64,000 nucleotides of DNA from Adineta vaga (Eukaryota; Rotifera): positions 6,758,001 through 6,822,000 of the forward strand of contig CP075497.1 of assembly GCA_021613535.1 (NCBI GenBank), read 5' to 3'. This document shows positions 39,519 through 51,800 of this stretch, piece by piece; positions within the stretch are counted from its first letter, which is position 1; every line of letters starts with the position of its first letter. Below the pieces are notes generated by a model. It had not been told where the DNA came from. It saw only the letters and a list, made by a program, of their open reading frames with translations, and searched no databases. Made by a program: the position numbers and the translations under genes.

Positions 39519-40069
39519 TACATTTCTTTCTATACATATTTTTGTTTTTAAATATTATTCTTATATGTAGACAGTTGTAGTCAGATTAATTCGTTTTAGG
39601 AAAATCACTCAAAATCTTACATAGTGATCTTAAGTTAATCTATCTCTACAGGTTCTTTTTGTAAACTTTCATTTATCTCGTTTCTTCTCTTTTAGTTATT
39701 ATTTATTTCTTTATGTTTCTTTTCTCAATCTCTTTTAGATAGTGATTCTAGATATGTTTTGACGAAAGAAGAAGTAAATTATGTGTTACGATAACATTGT
39801 ACCAAGTTGAATGATTGATCAACGTTGTTTACAGCAGTATGAGATCTAATTTGAATATTTGATTTTGTCAGATGTTTTTTTTAACAAGAAAAATTCATGT
39901 GCTTTCAAAACAATATGTGTGTTGTTATTGGTGACTGAAAAGGCTGAGTTGAAAATTGCTAAAACAAATAAAAAACGAAAGAAATACAGCTGAGGGTTGT
40001 TGTGAAAACAGCATTTCTTGAAAGAGAGCTCAAATAATTAGAACATTGAAGAAGAAAAACGAATTGAAA
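39519..40069. other. Intergenic region between SHP2-like and small unknown gene
   Basis: About 550 bp, AT-rich with TTTCTT tracts. Nothing recognisable beyond an AATTAG acceptor-like site about 28 bp before the next start codon. Confidence 0.55.
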
Positions 40070-40540
40070 ATGTCAAGACAAAAACCAGAACGTGAAACAC
40101 GAACAGTGGAATATTGGGCAGGAAGACCCTTTAAACGAAGTTCTTCCGATCTCTTTCTTGATCGACCTGGACCATCGAATACTGTTTTTTCTGGTAATAG
40201 AATTTGTTCTCATTATTTTCATATCTAACAAATTTATCATCTAAAAGGTCCTAATGCATTATGGTTTAATCGTATTCCATCTCGCGAACATATTGGAGAT
40301 GTTGGTGAAGGTCAAGCATCGATTCTTCGTTCACTCGATGTTAGTTATTTAACAAGGTAATTGATTTTGAAAGAAAAATTTGTCTTCTAAAATAAATGTT
40401 TGCTATCATTTAATTGAAGAGGATATAACATAGAACCACCACTTCGTCGTTCTGCATATCCCGGTGAAATCGGTTGGACAGCAACCTTTTTTAATCGACA
40501 ATATCAACAAACACGACCGTATTCTACATGGCATTCCTAG
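40070..40540 (+). CDS. Small conserved-looking protein of unknown function
   Basis: About 117 residues over three exons joined in phase: MSRQKPERETRTVEYWAGRP, GPNALWFNRIPSREHIGDVG and YNIEPPLRRSAYPGEIGWTA, ending TWHS at TAG 40538-40540. Rich in Arg, Pro, Trp and Tyr with no helix-rich domain, signal peptide or membrane segment. Short Pro/Tyr/Trp-rich proteins of this type are common among ciliary microtubule inner proteins, but no specific family was recognised and that is a guess. Start chosen at the first ATG; an upstream TTG-initiated extension is unlikely. Confidence 0.6.
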
Positions 40541-40883
40541 ATCTTATTTAGATGAAAACAAAAAGAGAAACTTCTTCCAATGTAATTTTTTTAGTATCCA
40601 ATGAAATAAACTTGTAAAAATTTTAATTATTAAACTATCATAAAAAAAATATTGGAAATCATCTGATTATTACAACATGTATCATCAGAATTTATGTAAA
40701 AACCAGGCAATTACAGATGTGATGCAATGTCTGTCTATATAATCGATAGATTCGTAGCGCCATCTTTCCAAAACATATTTTCTATAGGTAGTTGACAATG
40801 TCGAACAGAAAAAGTTAATCAATCTCTTGTACAGTAGTCTAGTAGTAGTTCTCATCACATTAGATGCAAAAAAATTTGATTTT
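40541..40883. other. Intergenic region upstream of RBM45
   Basis: About 340 bp, AT-rich, with no gene seen. It includes repeated TAG-rich sequence just before the RBM45 start. Confidence 0.5.
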
Positions 40884-43010
40884 ATGATGGACAATCGGAA
40901 TCGTAGCCGAGATGTTTCATTAGAAGATCAACATCGATCATCACATAAACAAGTGTCATCTCAAAATAAACGTCAACAATTATCCACTGTATTTCACAAA
41001 ACAACTGATGTTGACGATCCGCCATTCAGTCGATTATTTTTACTTATACCAAAAGCAATGTCAGAAGATGAATTAAAAAATGCTTTTCAAATTCATGGAA
41101 CGATACAAGATATTCATATGGTACGAGATCGACGTAGCCAAGAAAGCAAAGGTTTGAATTACATATGTCAATTAATTTGAAAATAATTTTTTTTTCTTCA
41201 AGGCATTGCATATATTAAATATGAAAAAGCTTCTGCAGCTGCTCGAGCTATGGAAGAAATGAATGGAACAGTTATTGCACCTCATACTCGACCTTTAAAA
41301 GTATGTTTACTTTTCTTTCTATCTTCATTGATAAATTTGATATCTTCCTCATAGGCTATTATATCAAGTTCACGTCGTGAAGGTAGTGTACGTGATCCAG
41401 ATGAACATGAAAAAATGCTACGTTTATTTGTTGTTATACCAAAACATATGTCTAAAGATGATTTACGTAAAGTTTTTCAGGTAAATAGCAATGAAATTAT
41501 AGAATGAAAAACTTCTCGTTTGTTTTCATGTAGAAATATGGCTCAATCATTAATATCAAAGTGATTGTTGATAAACTAACGGGTGAAAATAAAGGTTTTG
41601 CATATATATCATTTTCTAAAGCTTCTGAAGCAGCCTATGCATTGGAGGAATGTGATCCAAGTATGTCTAAGAAAACAAGATCGATGCGAATAGTGGTTAT
41701 TTCAAAAACTCTTTAGGTTATAAACCGAAATTCGCGGAACCATTTTCTTCAAAACGTCATCGTGATAATGAAGATTCAGTGCCCTCTTCAGCTTCAATCT
41801 ATGGTGCTATTTCACCTCCTTATCGTCAGAAAATGTCATCGGGTAAACAACATCCATCACCATCATCGAATTCTAATGATCATCGACCATCACCTCCTCC
41901 TCTACTTCCATTACCATCACGTTCATTATCAACTATCGAATCAAGTTTGTCCTCTTATTTCTCAATTGAATTGGGATTATATTCATATTTTCGTTATTTA
42001 GATCAATCTTCCACACTTTCTCCAGTCAGTAACAGTTATCATTTATTAGATATCAATAATGAACGTCGTTTAATTGTTCGATGTGGAATGACAATTACTA
42101 ATTATCATATTTCAAAATTATTTGATCTTGTACCAAGTATGGAAGAATGTTCACCACTCAGTTTAAATACATTCAATGAACGTAAGAGAATTAAATAACT
42201 TTACAATTGTCCAAGAATAAATTTGATTTTTTGACCATTGAGATATGATGAAAAGTCAAAACTATATGAACCTTGTTTTCTTAGATTATTTTATTGTACG
42301 ATACAAATCTTGTCAATTTGCCACATATGCACGTGAAAAACTGCATGCATTTCAATTTCCTGATGGTGAAATTCTATCCGTACAATATTACGATGAAAAG
42401 TAAACAAGAAATATTTCTGAAATATATAAAAATCTTTTGTTCTGTTGTTCTTTAGAATTGTTAGTGATCTGATTAATCAATCTCAAAATGGAAAATATGG
42501 TGATACATCAGGCATTGGTCAATTAATTCATCAAGTATTTGACAAATTTTGTATTTATTCAATATATATATATTAATCTTCTTTTTTTTAAGATGAGTAA
42601 TTTACAAGGAAGTCAAGAAGAATATGTCGATTATTGCAATATTCCATTACCACCTAAACAAAAATATGCTTCATTCGATGCACCAGTAAGTTAAAGATAT
42701 ATTAAAGATATCTTGATTATTTATTTAATTATTTCAGGTAGCTAAAACTTTACAAATTACACCTCAACGTCCCGTATCAGAAGATTATATTCGTGATATA
42801 TTTAATCGTTTTGGAAATTTAATTGATGTTCGTATGATCAATCCTCAATTATGTTTTGTTATGTTCAGTGATGAACGTAGTGCCGATACAGCTATGGAAA
42901 CTATGAATGGACAAGAAATTGCATTAGTTCGTATACGTATTATTGAGAGTGATAAATCTGTTGATTCCACAACAGCTTCTGTTGTACATCGTAAACGACA
43001 AAAAGTATAA
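40884..43010 (+). CDS. RBM45: RNA-binding protein RBM45 (multi-RRM)
   Basis: Nuclear RNA-binding protein with three or four RRMs; vertebrate RBM45 acts in RNA processing and neural development. About 570 residues in about eight exons. RRM1: RLFLLIPKAMSEDELKNAF with VRDRRSQESKGIAYIKY. RRM2: RLFVVIPKHMSKDDLRKVF with VDKLTGENKGFAYISF. After a Ser/Pro-rich linker, a third (RRLIVRCGMTITNYHISKLF ... DYFIVRYKSCQFATYAREKL, matching the human FDIVPGLEYC region) and a C-terminal RRM (RPVSEDYIRDIFNRFGNLID) follow. The tail ends HRKRQKV, like the human KRQR terminus. The serine/proline linker (about 41760-41990) is longer and lower-complexity than in vertebrates. Start at 40884 (MMDNRNRSRD); ATG 40887 is equivalent. 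Stop at 43008-43010, 266 bp upstream of the next gene. Confidence 0.9.
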
Positions 43011-43274
43011 ATGATTACAAGAAAATTTTGACTCATATATAACTTACATATATTTCGTCAGTCTAGTCTAAATTAGACTTGCTTTTTATTATTTATGCGT
43101 GCACATAGACAGACATATACATATATATATTTCATTTGTTTTGTCTTTTCTTATTTATTATTCCTTTAAAACTTACTTACATATATATATATACACATCA
43201 ATGTTTCGTTTGTGCAGTTGTTTTTTTTTCATCGTTATTGTCGTCTTGTGTATTTAGATCTTTTTCGGTTTTCT

Positions 43275-43276
43275 AG
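43275..43276 (+). promoter_or_regulatory. Candidate trans-splice acceptor abutting LCMT2 start
   Basis: TTTTCGGTTTTCTAG immediately precedes the ATG. No upstream coding exon is seen within 266 bp back to the RBM45 stop. It could be a spliced-leader acceptor or the 3' end of a 5' UTR intron. Confidence 0.6.
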
Positions 43277-46058
43277 ATGGAAGAAGCTTTCCGTATTAAT
43301 CAGAGAAAAAGTCGAAAAGCAAGAAATGATGTTTCTGTAAGATTCAATTGAATAAATTTAAATAATCTCGTTCTTTTCTTTTCAAGGTTCAAGGTACCAA
43401 TGATTCAAGCATTTTATCAAAAGTATCAATGGTTAAATTAGGATATTTTGTTGATATATTTCTTCGAGAATTTGTTGATAAAGATGTTCGACGTTCACCA
43501 TCGATTAATCGGTTTGTAAAATAAAACAAAAAAAATCAAATTTTATTCATTATTTTGATTTTTAGAGGATATTATATCAGAATGAAAGCATTAGAATATG
43601 CTTTTGATATGTTTTATTCAACTTATGATCAAAGAGAAGTACAGGTAAATCTTTGTGAATTGCAATTTTATTTGATGGAAATAGTATTAATTTTGAGAAA
43701 TTATTGAATCAAACGAGTTATGTCTTTCATGAACAAAAACGAAAACAAATTTAAATTTTTCGATGTAGATTGTCAATTTAGGTGCTGGATTTGATGCGAC
43801 ATGGTTTCGATTAGATGAAGAACGAAAACAACGAACACATTTCATTGATGTAAGTTTTACAGTTATGAAAATGATCAAAAAAAAGTTGATTTGTTAAAGA
43901 TTGATTTTCCTGAAGTAATGAAACGTAAATTAGCATTGATAGAAGTTCGATCTCGATTAAGTGAGCAATTCGAACCAATTCATACTTTTGGTTCATTAGA
44001 TAATTTTGGTAATTGACGAATCAAAAAACAAGAATTTCATGCGAAAAAAAATTTCTTTTTTCTTATTAGCTGTTACCAATGAGAAATATTCTTTAATTGG
44101 TGTTGATATGCGTGATTCATTAACTTTAAATACACTTTTACAAACAGTAAAAGTTGATGAAACAAAACCAACTCTATTGATCAGTGAAGTTGTATTAACT
44201 TATATGGGTCGATCAAGTTGTAATCGTGTTATTCAATGGATACTTGATTTTTTCCAAGAATGTATTCTATGTACTTATGAACAGGTATGTTATTGTCAAG
44301 ATGCTTTTTTCGATGTAGAACTCTCTACGATCATTTAGGTTCTACCAGATGATGGTTTCGGTCAAGTTATGGTTGCACATTTTTCTAAATTAGGTTCACC
44401 ATTGAAATGTATTCATCAATATCCAACAAGTGAATCTCAAGTTCAACGTTATACTCATCTCGTAAGATGAATAAGAATGTAATTTGAACTAAGGAATATC
44501 ATATGTTTCCATTTCAAGGGTTTTGACCTTTCACTTTGTGTGAATATGCATGATTTCTATCGAAATTATTTATCACCAGAGGAACACAATCGTATTGATT
44601 TATTAGAACCATTCGATGAAATTGAAGAATGGCAAACAAAATGTGCACATTATATTCTTCTGTTTGGTTTAAAAACTCCAATGAACGTCTCAAAACAATG
44701 GTTTGATCAAATGACAAGAGATTTCCGCTCGATCATTCATGTCAAAAAAGAAGATTTAACTTCTAATCATCATCAAACTTTCAATGATGATCAATTAAAA
44801 ATAGATCTTCAATTTGAACCTTATCCAACAATGATGACTTATGCTCAACGTTTTGGTCATCAATCCATATTAGTTAATGAGAAATATGTTTGGACAATCG
44901 GAGGTTTTGGAACAGTAGATGGTCGACATCGACGATTGAAAACAATTGAAGTATTGAATATTGATAACGGAGATATTCAAAGATTAGATAATCATTTACT
45001 CGGTATGCATACGAAATTTTTCTATGGGAAATTATTCGATATTGAGAAATTTTTTAGGTGAATGTGTCTTTCATACATGTCATGTATCAGGAAACTTAAT
45101 TTTAGCATTTTTTGGTCGGAAAAGTCCAGGTATACTGAATTCATGTACATCCATTGATATTAATAGTAAGATTTGTTTTTCTTTTATAATAATCTATTGA
45201 ATTCGATTTCTTAGCGCTTGAAATTTCAAATTTTAATGAAGATGAAAACTTTCTTCGTCGTTGGCGTCATTGTTCTTGTTACATTCAACAAACAGATAAA
45301 ATAATTATCTTCGGTGGAAAAATTGATACGTCTAAATCAACAAATGATACACTTTGTTTACAACCAAATGGTGCATTAATTCCTTCTCAAGTATGAATCA
45401 TTTTTATTGAATAACAAAACTCATTTGTTATTTTTAGTTTTCACAAGTAAAACCAATTGCTCGAAATTCTGCACGTTTGAATACTTACAAACATTTTGCT
45501 ATCTTAACTGGTGGTTTATTAGACAATGATGAACCAACTAATGAAATTTGGTTATTGGATACAAGTCAAAATCTAATGACATGGGTATTATTTCAAACAA
45601 CTGGACATATCATTCCAAGGTTAAATTGTATTTGAAACTATTTTCAATTAATTTTTTGTTGTCTAGATATTCACATAGTGCTGACATTATTGATGATACA
45701 CTTTGGTTATTAGGTGGAATCAATGCTCATGAGCATCGACCACCAGGTTTATGTAAGATTAATTTAATAACTGGTGAAGCTATTGAATATATTATACCGG
45801 TAAATAGAATTAATATGAGATTAAAAATAAATTCTGCTTTTAGTCTGCATGTGGTGAACAACCAATTATCCTTTATAATCATGAGACGATAGTTTTGAAT
45901 AAGACAACATTTTTGATACTAGGTGGTGGTGGAAATTGTTTTTCCTTTGGTAAAATTTAATAATTTCTCAATTGATTCAATCGATATTTTGTTTGAATAT
46001 TTTAGGTGCTTTGATCAATCAACCGATGACATTGAAATTTGATCATTTAGTGAACTGA
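43277..46058 (+). CDS. LCMT2: tRNA wybutosine-synthesising protein 4 (LCMT2/TYW4), methyltransferase plus Kelch domain
   Basis: SAM-dependent carboxymethyltransferase for the last steps of wybutosine formation at position 37 of tRNA-Phe. About 700 residues in about eleven exons. The N-terminal leucine-carboxyl-methyltransferase domain has VNLGAGFDATWFRL as the SAM-binding loop, THFIDIDFPEVMKRK as the acidic strand, and LISEVVLTYMG. The C-terminal half is a Kelch-type propeller (FGHQSILVNEKYVWTIGGFG, KIIIFGGKID, FAILTGGLLDN, SHSADIIDDTLWLLGGIN). The Kelch half separates it from LCMT1. There is no JmjC domain, as in animals but unlike the yeast enzyme. The ATG at 43277 directly abuts a T-rich TTCTAG acceptor, so there would be no 5' leader without trans-splicing or a 5' UTR intron. 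Stop TGA 46056-46058. Confidence 0.92.
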
Positions 46059-46634
46059 AATGTTTTTCATTTTTGACGATAAATTTATTATATCATTGTG
46101 TGTGTGTTTTTTCAAACCGAGAAAATTAAAAAAACGACAAAGTCTTTGTTTTTTTCCAACTAAAAACATAGGTTAAATGAACTAAAAGTATGTTTCAATA
46201 ACATCATTTCACCTATTTCTATTTGTTAGCCTTAACTTGACGATGACTAAAGGTATCGAAATGTCATTTTACTGGCGAGAGACGCAATCATTTGAATCGT
46301 ATTATATTCTAACGCATTAATGCATTAAGTCTCATTATAAATTTCTTTTCTTCGCATTTGTTAGGCTTATTCTAGAAAAACTTGATCAGCAGGTAATCTT
46401 CTTTTTTTCCTTAGAAGACAAAGTTTAATTAAGGCGTGTCATTCAAAAGTAGAGTGCAGTGCTAAATACAAAGAATTTAAAATAGTATCATAATGCTAAT
46501 AATTTCATTGACGTATGTTTAGAATTCTCTTTTCTTTCAGAAAAAAGAAAAAGAAAAAAAAAAGAACAAGTTTTTATTACATTCTTGTTGTCAACTTATT
46601 AATAAATTTGTGCATTATAATTTAGATTAAAATC
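46059..46634. other. Intergenic region between LCMT2 and nuclear receptor 1
   Basis: About 575 bp, AT-rich with a poly(A)/AAAG tract near 46540-46570. AATTTAG at 46624-46625 precedes the receptor start by 10 bp. No gene is seen. Confidence 0.55.
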
Positions 46635-47810
46635 ATGGTTCTAACAAAACGAACATGTAATTTACCATTAATCTGTCAAATATGTGGTGATAGAGCACGT
46701 GGCATCAATTTTGACGTTATGACATGTATGTCATGTAAAGCATTTTTTCGTCGTCATGCCTTACAACCAGTAATATAAATGATTTGAAATCGGAAGAGAA
46801 AAAAAATATTTGTTTGATTTTCTATTAGAATCATTTACAATGTCAGCTAGAAAATAATTGTGAAATAACACAAATAACACGTAGTGGTTGTTCAGCTTGT
46901 CGTTTGAAAAAATGTTTTTCAACAGGGATGAATTCAAGTCTGATACGTTATATTCCACAAAAACATCATCAAATTCAAAAAAGGAAGACTCTTTCATTAC
47001 CTACGGTTCATTATTTTTAACTGTTAAAATACTTATTTGTAATTTGTTTTGTAGCTAAAACCATTGAATCTTCTTCAGAATGATAGCTCAACTTTGACAA
47101 CTTTTGAATGGAATCTTTTATCAAACATTGTTCATGCGTATGATCAAGGAAACACTATTGAATATTCAACACTTCTCCTTCAACAACAATCAATTTTACC
47201 ACCGAAACTTCGCTCTAAACACAGTACAACGTTACAAATCGTCGGATTTTTTTATTCAGCATTCAAAACATTTATTGAAAGTGTACCATATTTTCGAAAT
47301 TTACCTTCAGAAACACATCGACTACTTATTGAACAAAATTCAAATTTAACAGGAGCTTTTAATGCTGTATTTCTTATTCGTGAAAGTAAAGCATTAGACT
47401 ACCCAGCGTATGTTGTGGGTTCTTCCGAAGTTTATGGTCATGAAAATACCGATATTTTATCCAAATTTGTTACTGAAATGGAACAAAATGTTGTAGTTTT
47501 AAAACTGATGCTTTTACTTATTGGATTTTCGGAAAATTGTTCTGTTGTCGGATTACATAATTTTACGAATACTTCATCAGCAATAGACTTATCGATTTTA
47601 CTTCGTATTCAAAATACAATAGTAACAATGCTTTGGAAATATTTGAATTATCAATATGGTTTTCGTGAAGCTGTCAAATGTTTTAGTTCTTATATTTACT
47701 ACATATTAAATATGCTTCGATGGATGAGACATGGATCAGGTGCACAACATGATGAAATGTTGGAGACACTTATTATCAATGTTGACCAATCATTAAAAAT
47801 AAATGGTTGA
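46635..47810 (+). CDS. Nuclear receptor, lineage-specific family member 1
   Basis: Ligand-type transcription factor: DNA-binding domain then ligand-binding-like domain. About 350 residues in three exons. The first zinc finger is [21 protein letters not shown] with KAFFRR; the second is C-x5-C-x9-C-x2-C ending [14 protein letters not shown]. The P-box reads CMSCKAF where CEGCKGF or CGSCKVF is usual, so the recognised DNA half-site may differ. Introns fall between the two fingers and before the LBD (after SLPT), both in phase 0. The LBD carries [19 protein letters not shown] and [16 protein letters not shown], shared with the two paralogues at 49561 and 61925. No classical AF-2 helix was recognised at the C-terminus. 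Ligand and targets unknown. Confidence 0.9.
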
Positions 47811-49560
47811 ATCATTCCATGATCGTTGAAAAAAATGTTATTTACAAAATCAAGTGAAATCTTTTCGATTTCGTAAAAAAATATTTATTCGTAATTTGTT
47901 AGAATTTTTATAGGATTGATGTTACAGTGAAACATATTTTTTTCAATTTATTTTCGTCCAGCAATACTTATCGATCAGACACTTAATATTCATTATTGTA
48001 AAAAAGACTTTGTTATCTCCAAACAAATCAATAAACATATATGTATATCGTTCTCATAAACATTCGAAGTACTCTATCAGTCAAACAGAAGTTAATAAGT
48101 AGAACATGTCTGAAGACATTTCAAGCCTGAAGTTATATTTTGAAACGATAGTAATCATAGTAAAAGAAAAAAATATGGTGGAGCAATGGCGTTTATATTC
48201 GATATGAATACATCGAATAACATCAGAAATTTTACAACGGCACACAGTTAATATATCCTTGAAGTTTTCTGCTAGAGTTAAAGAATAGCAACTTTCTCTT
48301 TCTATTCATTCAAATTCATGAAAGTTCTTTTAATGAACCTTCATTCATAGTTAAATTCTATATTATCACTTGTCAAACGTTTTCTTGTACCCAGAAAGTG
48401 TTAAAAGCTCATCTTGACATGCACTGACTGTCTACTGGAAGAATTCTTTTTTCAAAAATGTCTTTCTACGAGAAAGTAAAAACTATGGTTATCATAAATT
48501 TGAATAAAAGATATTTTTTGTATAATTTTTCGCAACGTTCAAATATTAACAAGTGTATGGTTTAATAATATTTAAATAAATGAAACAAGTATTCGACACT
48601 TCTTTCATCGCTATTTTTCTTTTCTGTAAAAAGCAGTACTCAATTCTTTCACTCCTTTATTAGTTATGCATCAATCACAGTTTCTTTTAAAATCGTATTC
48701 AAACATGCATTTTCTTATCTCATCCAAATAAATTATAGAGAAATTCTCAAACATTATCTCTCTCTCCATGTTTCACTTGAGAGAATCAATTTGAGCTTCA
48801 TTTTTTTCTTTTAAATTGAACAATTCTTTTTTCCATTAAAAGAAAACGATGCTTGATAAACTCTCAATGTGAGTTATAAATAACAACCTCTCATATAACT
48901 GGTTACTCAGTGCATGTTTTACATAGTTCTGTTTCTTAATTTCTCTGCTCTTTAGTAACGTCATTTATGTTCATTATTTATAATCACGCGACAATTTTTT
49001 CTTCGTCTTCATTCCTCATCAATCGAGCTTTTGTAAAGAACATCTGATCTTGCGAGAAATTATTAGCTCGGCAGTTGCTTATTTGTCTCTCTTTTTCTAA
49101 TCTTTTTTCTTTAGAATATATGATTATATTTCCTTACGATATTCAATACACAATTTTCAAAAAAGTATGATAAACTACTTGAAATTGCCATTGTAAAATT
49201 CATGAATATGATAGTTAGTAAGAATTTCTGAAAAAATTATTACAATTAGAAAGATATATTTATGTTAGAGAAATGACTAAGTCCTGATCTTCAAATAAGT
49301 GTTTTCGTAATAAGTAAAATATCTTCAAAAACAATTATTTCGTTGTCTTTCATAGATGAAATTATTATTTTCTTCTCGATAAAAACAACATGTCTTGGTT
49401 TTGTAAAAGCAAGAAAGATAAAAAAAGATCTAACGTCTTTTTTAACTCCGATATTTCCATCAGTCAACATAGCAGAAAAAAACATTCTTTTGTGATCTGA
49501 TTGAAATTATGAATAAGAAATATTCATTTGGCTTTTTTTTCAGATCTTACCAATATTCCT
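47811..49560. other. Gene-poor region between nuclear receptors 1 and 2
   Basis: About 1.75 kb, AT-rich, with only short non-coding-looking frames. TTTTTTTTCAG at 49542-49543 precedes the next receptor start. No repeat or RNA gene was recognised. Confidence 0.6.
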
Positions 49561-50755
49561 ATGATGATTAAGAGAAACACTTCGGAAAACAAACAAATAT
49601 CTTCATCTCCATTGATTTGTCAGATATGTGGTGATACAGCTCGTGGAATAAATTTTTCAGCAACAACATGTATGTCATGTAAAATGTTCTTCCGACGTCA
49701 TGTTAAATCACAAATGGTAAGAGAAACGATAAAAAAAACAGAAAAAGAAAACTTTTTCATCAATTTAGCCACAATTACAATGTCGTTTTGATAATAAATG
49801 TATTGTAACACCTAAGACAAGAAAATTCTGTTCATTTTGTCGATTAAAATTATGTTTTCAAGTTGGAATGAATCCAAAATTAATTCGTTCTTCTCAACTA
49901 ACAAATCCGAATATTCAATCACTGAAAGTAAATGAAACTAAATGATGTCTTTTTTTTCAAAAAAAAACAAATAATTCTTTTTGTTTTGTTTTTCAGTTAA
50001 CAACAAATAGTCTTCTCGATAATGATCATTCAACTTTAACATTGGATGAATGGAATCTTCTATCGAATATTATTCATGCATATGATGAACATAGTTTTTC
50101 TCCTCAATCGAAGATTTTCTTTCAAAATCAATTTTCTCTCCCATTCAAACTTCGTTGCAAAGATTCTGGTGTTCTTAATCATATTGGATCACTCTTTTCT
50201 ACATCAAATACATTTATTGAATGTTGTCCATTATTTCAATCATTACCTTCGAATATTCGTCATATACTTATAAAACGTAATTTAGCCGCTATTGGAAGTC
50301 ATAATGGGCTATTTGTTTGTAAAGAAATGAACGTATTTGAAAATGAAATCTATTCAAAATTAATTGATCATATTTATGGAAATGATTATTCAAATCAAAT
50401 TATTCAAGCTAGTCAACGTTTAGATCAAAATGGAATTTTAATTAAAATTATGTTAATGATTATGATTTTTTTAAATAATTGTACAATTGTTTTAGATGAT
50501 TTTTCCGAGAATTTTCATCTTCAAATTCATCCCGAGATATTATTATGTCGAGAAAATTCAATTGTTACAATGCTTTGGAAATATTTAATTTATCAATATG
50601 GATTTAGAGAAGCTACTTTACGATATGCTTGTTTAGTTAAATGTATTTTAGATATGATTCAACGAATGGGTGCAGGATTGAATAAACGAAGACATTGGAT
50701 AATGGTCGATAATATAATGGAACAAAAGACACGTTTATTAAGTTTAAAAGATTAA
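49561..50755 (+). CDS. Nuclear receptor, lineage-specific family member 2
   Basis: Paralogue of the receptor at 46635, about 350 residues in three exons with introns at the same two places. First finger CQICGDTARGINFSATTCMSC followed by KMFFRR; second finger ends CSFCRLKLCFQVGM, with Leu where Lys is usual in KKCF. The LBD has [20 protein letters not shown] and [14 protein letters not shown]. The start is taken as the ATG at 49561 (MMIKRNTSENKQ), 18 bp downstream of a T-rich CAG acceptor. Same orientation as member 1 and 1.75 kb downstream of it, so a tandem duplicate. Pairing and ligand unknown. Confidence 0.9.
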
Positions 50756-51800
50756 GTATTTTTATCAAAGAACCTTGATTATAAAATGAACGATGATCGA
50801 ATTAGAACACGAGTGATTCAATCTCTTTCATGATTATTATGTTAGTGAAATTCTATATTGTTTTGCAAACATCTTAGAATGATCCAAAGCAATCTGATCG
50901 TTGTCCGGAAGTACATTTTCTCTTTCACATCGATAAATCAAAGTCAACATATTGGTTCTATATTAAAGTATGCAGAATTTAATTTATTGTTTGACATACT
51001 CTTCAATATCAAATAATTGTTATATTTATTTTAATTTAATCAAAAGAATTTGACTCGCACACTTGAACTTGAATAAAGAGTAAAAAAATGTCAATATTGG
51101 TTTCAGTTCGATCATTTGTTCTCATGATTGATCGATAACAGTTGATTACACGTTTACATTATAGTAACAGGATGACAGTGAATTTCTAAACACCATCTAT
51201 ACATATAACTAATTGTTTATATTCTTCTTCATATAAAACTATATATGCATCTCTTGACACAAGAAAATCAACGAATTTAAAACTAGACGGAATCAGATTA
51301 TGCATACAATTCATTTACTGTCATTAATGAATAACATTTTTTATTCGTTGGCTTGAAGATCACAAATAAATGCGTAGCAAAACAGTCGCGTTATCTTCAC
51401 GAGTTTCGTTGCGATGTTGATATGATAAATTACTAGCTGTTTTTCATCCAATTCTTGTTTGATTTTTTGGAAGATGTTACTTACTTACTTACTTACTAAC
51501 AGAAATCATTTACGTTATTTTCTATTAGAGAATAGAACATACCCGTGCAATCCCAGTCGATAGATAGTTGTTCGAATAGGAGCTTTTTTCAATACAAACA
51601 ATCCAATTCCATGTTTCCTATAGCGATCAAAATGTGACATGACTTAGAAATCATCAATCAGAGAAATTATATCAAAATAACGATTTCGACCTGACAAAAT
51701 TTTATTTATTTTCTCCAAAACGATATAATATTTCTCTTCTTATCTTTATTTCAACTGGATACAATTGCTATTTGGTACGTATCAATCAAATTCGATTTTC
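50756..51800. other. Gene-poor region downstream of nuclear receptor 2
   Basis: About 1 kb, AT-rich. It has a (TTAC)n-like run near 51478-51496 and no recognisable gene. Confidence 0.55.
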
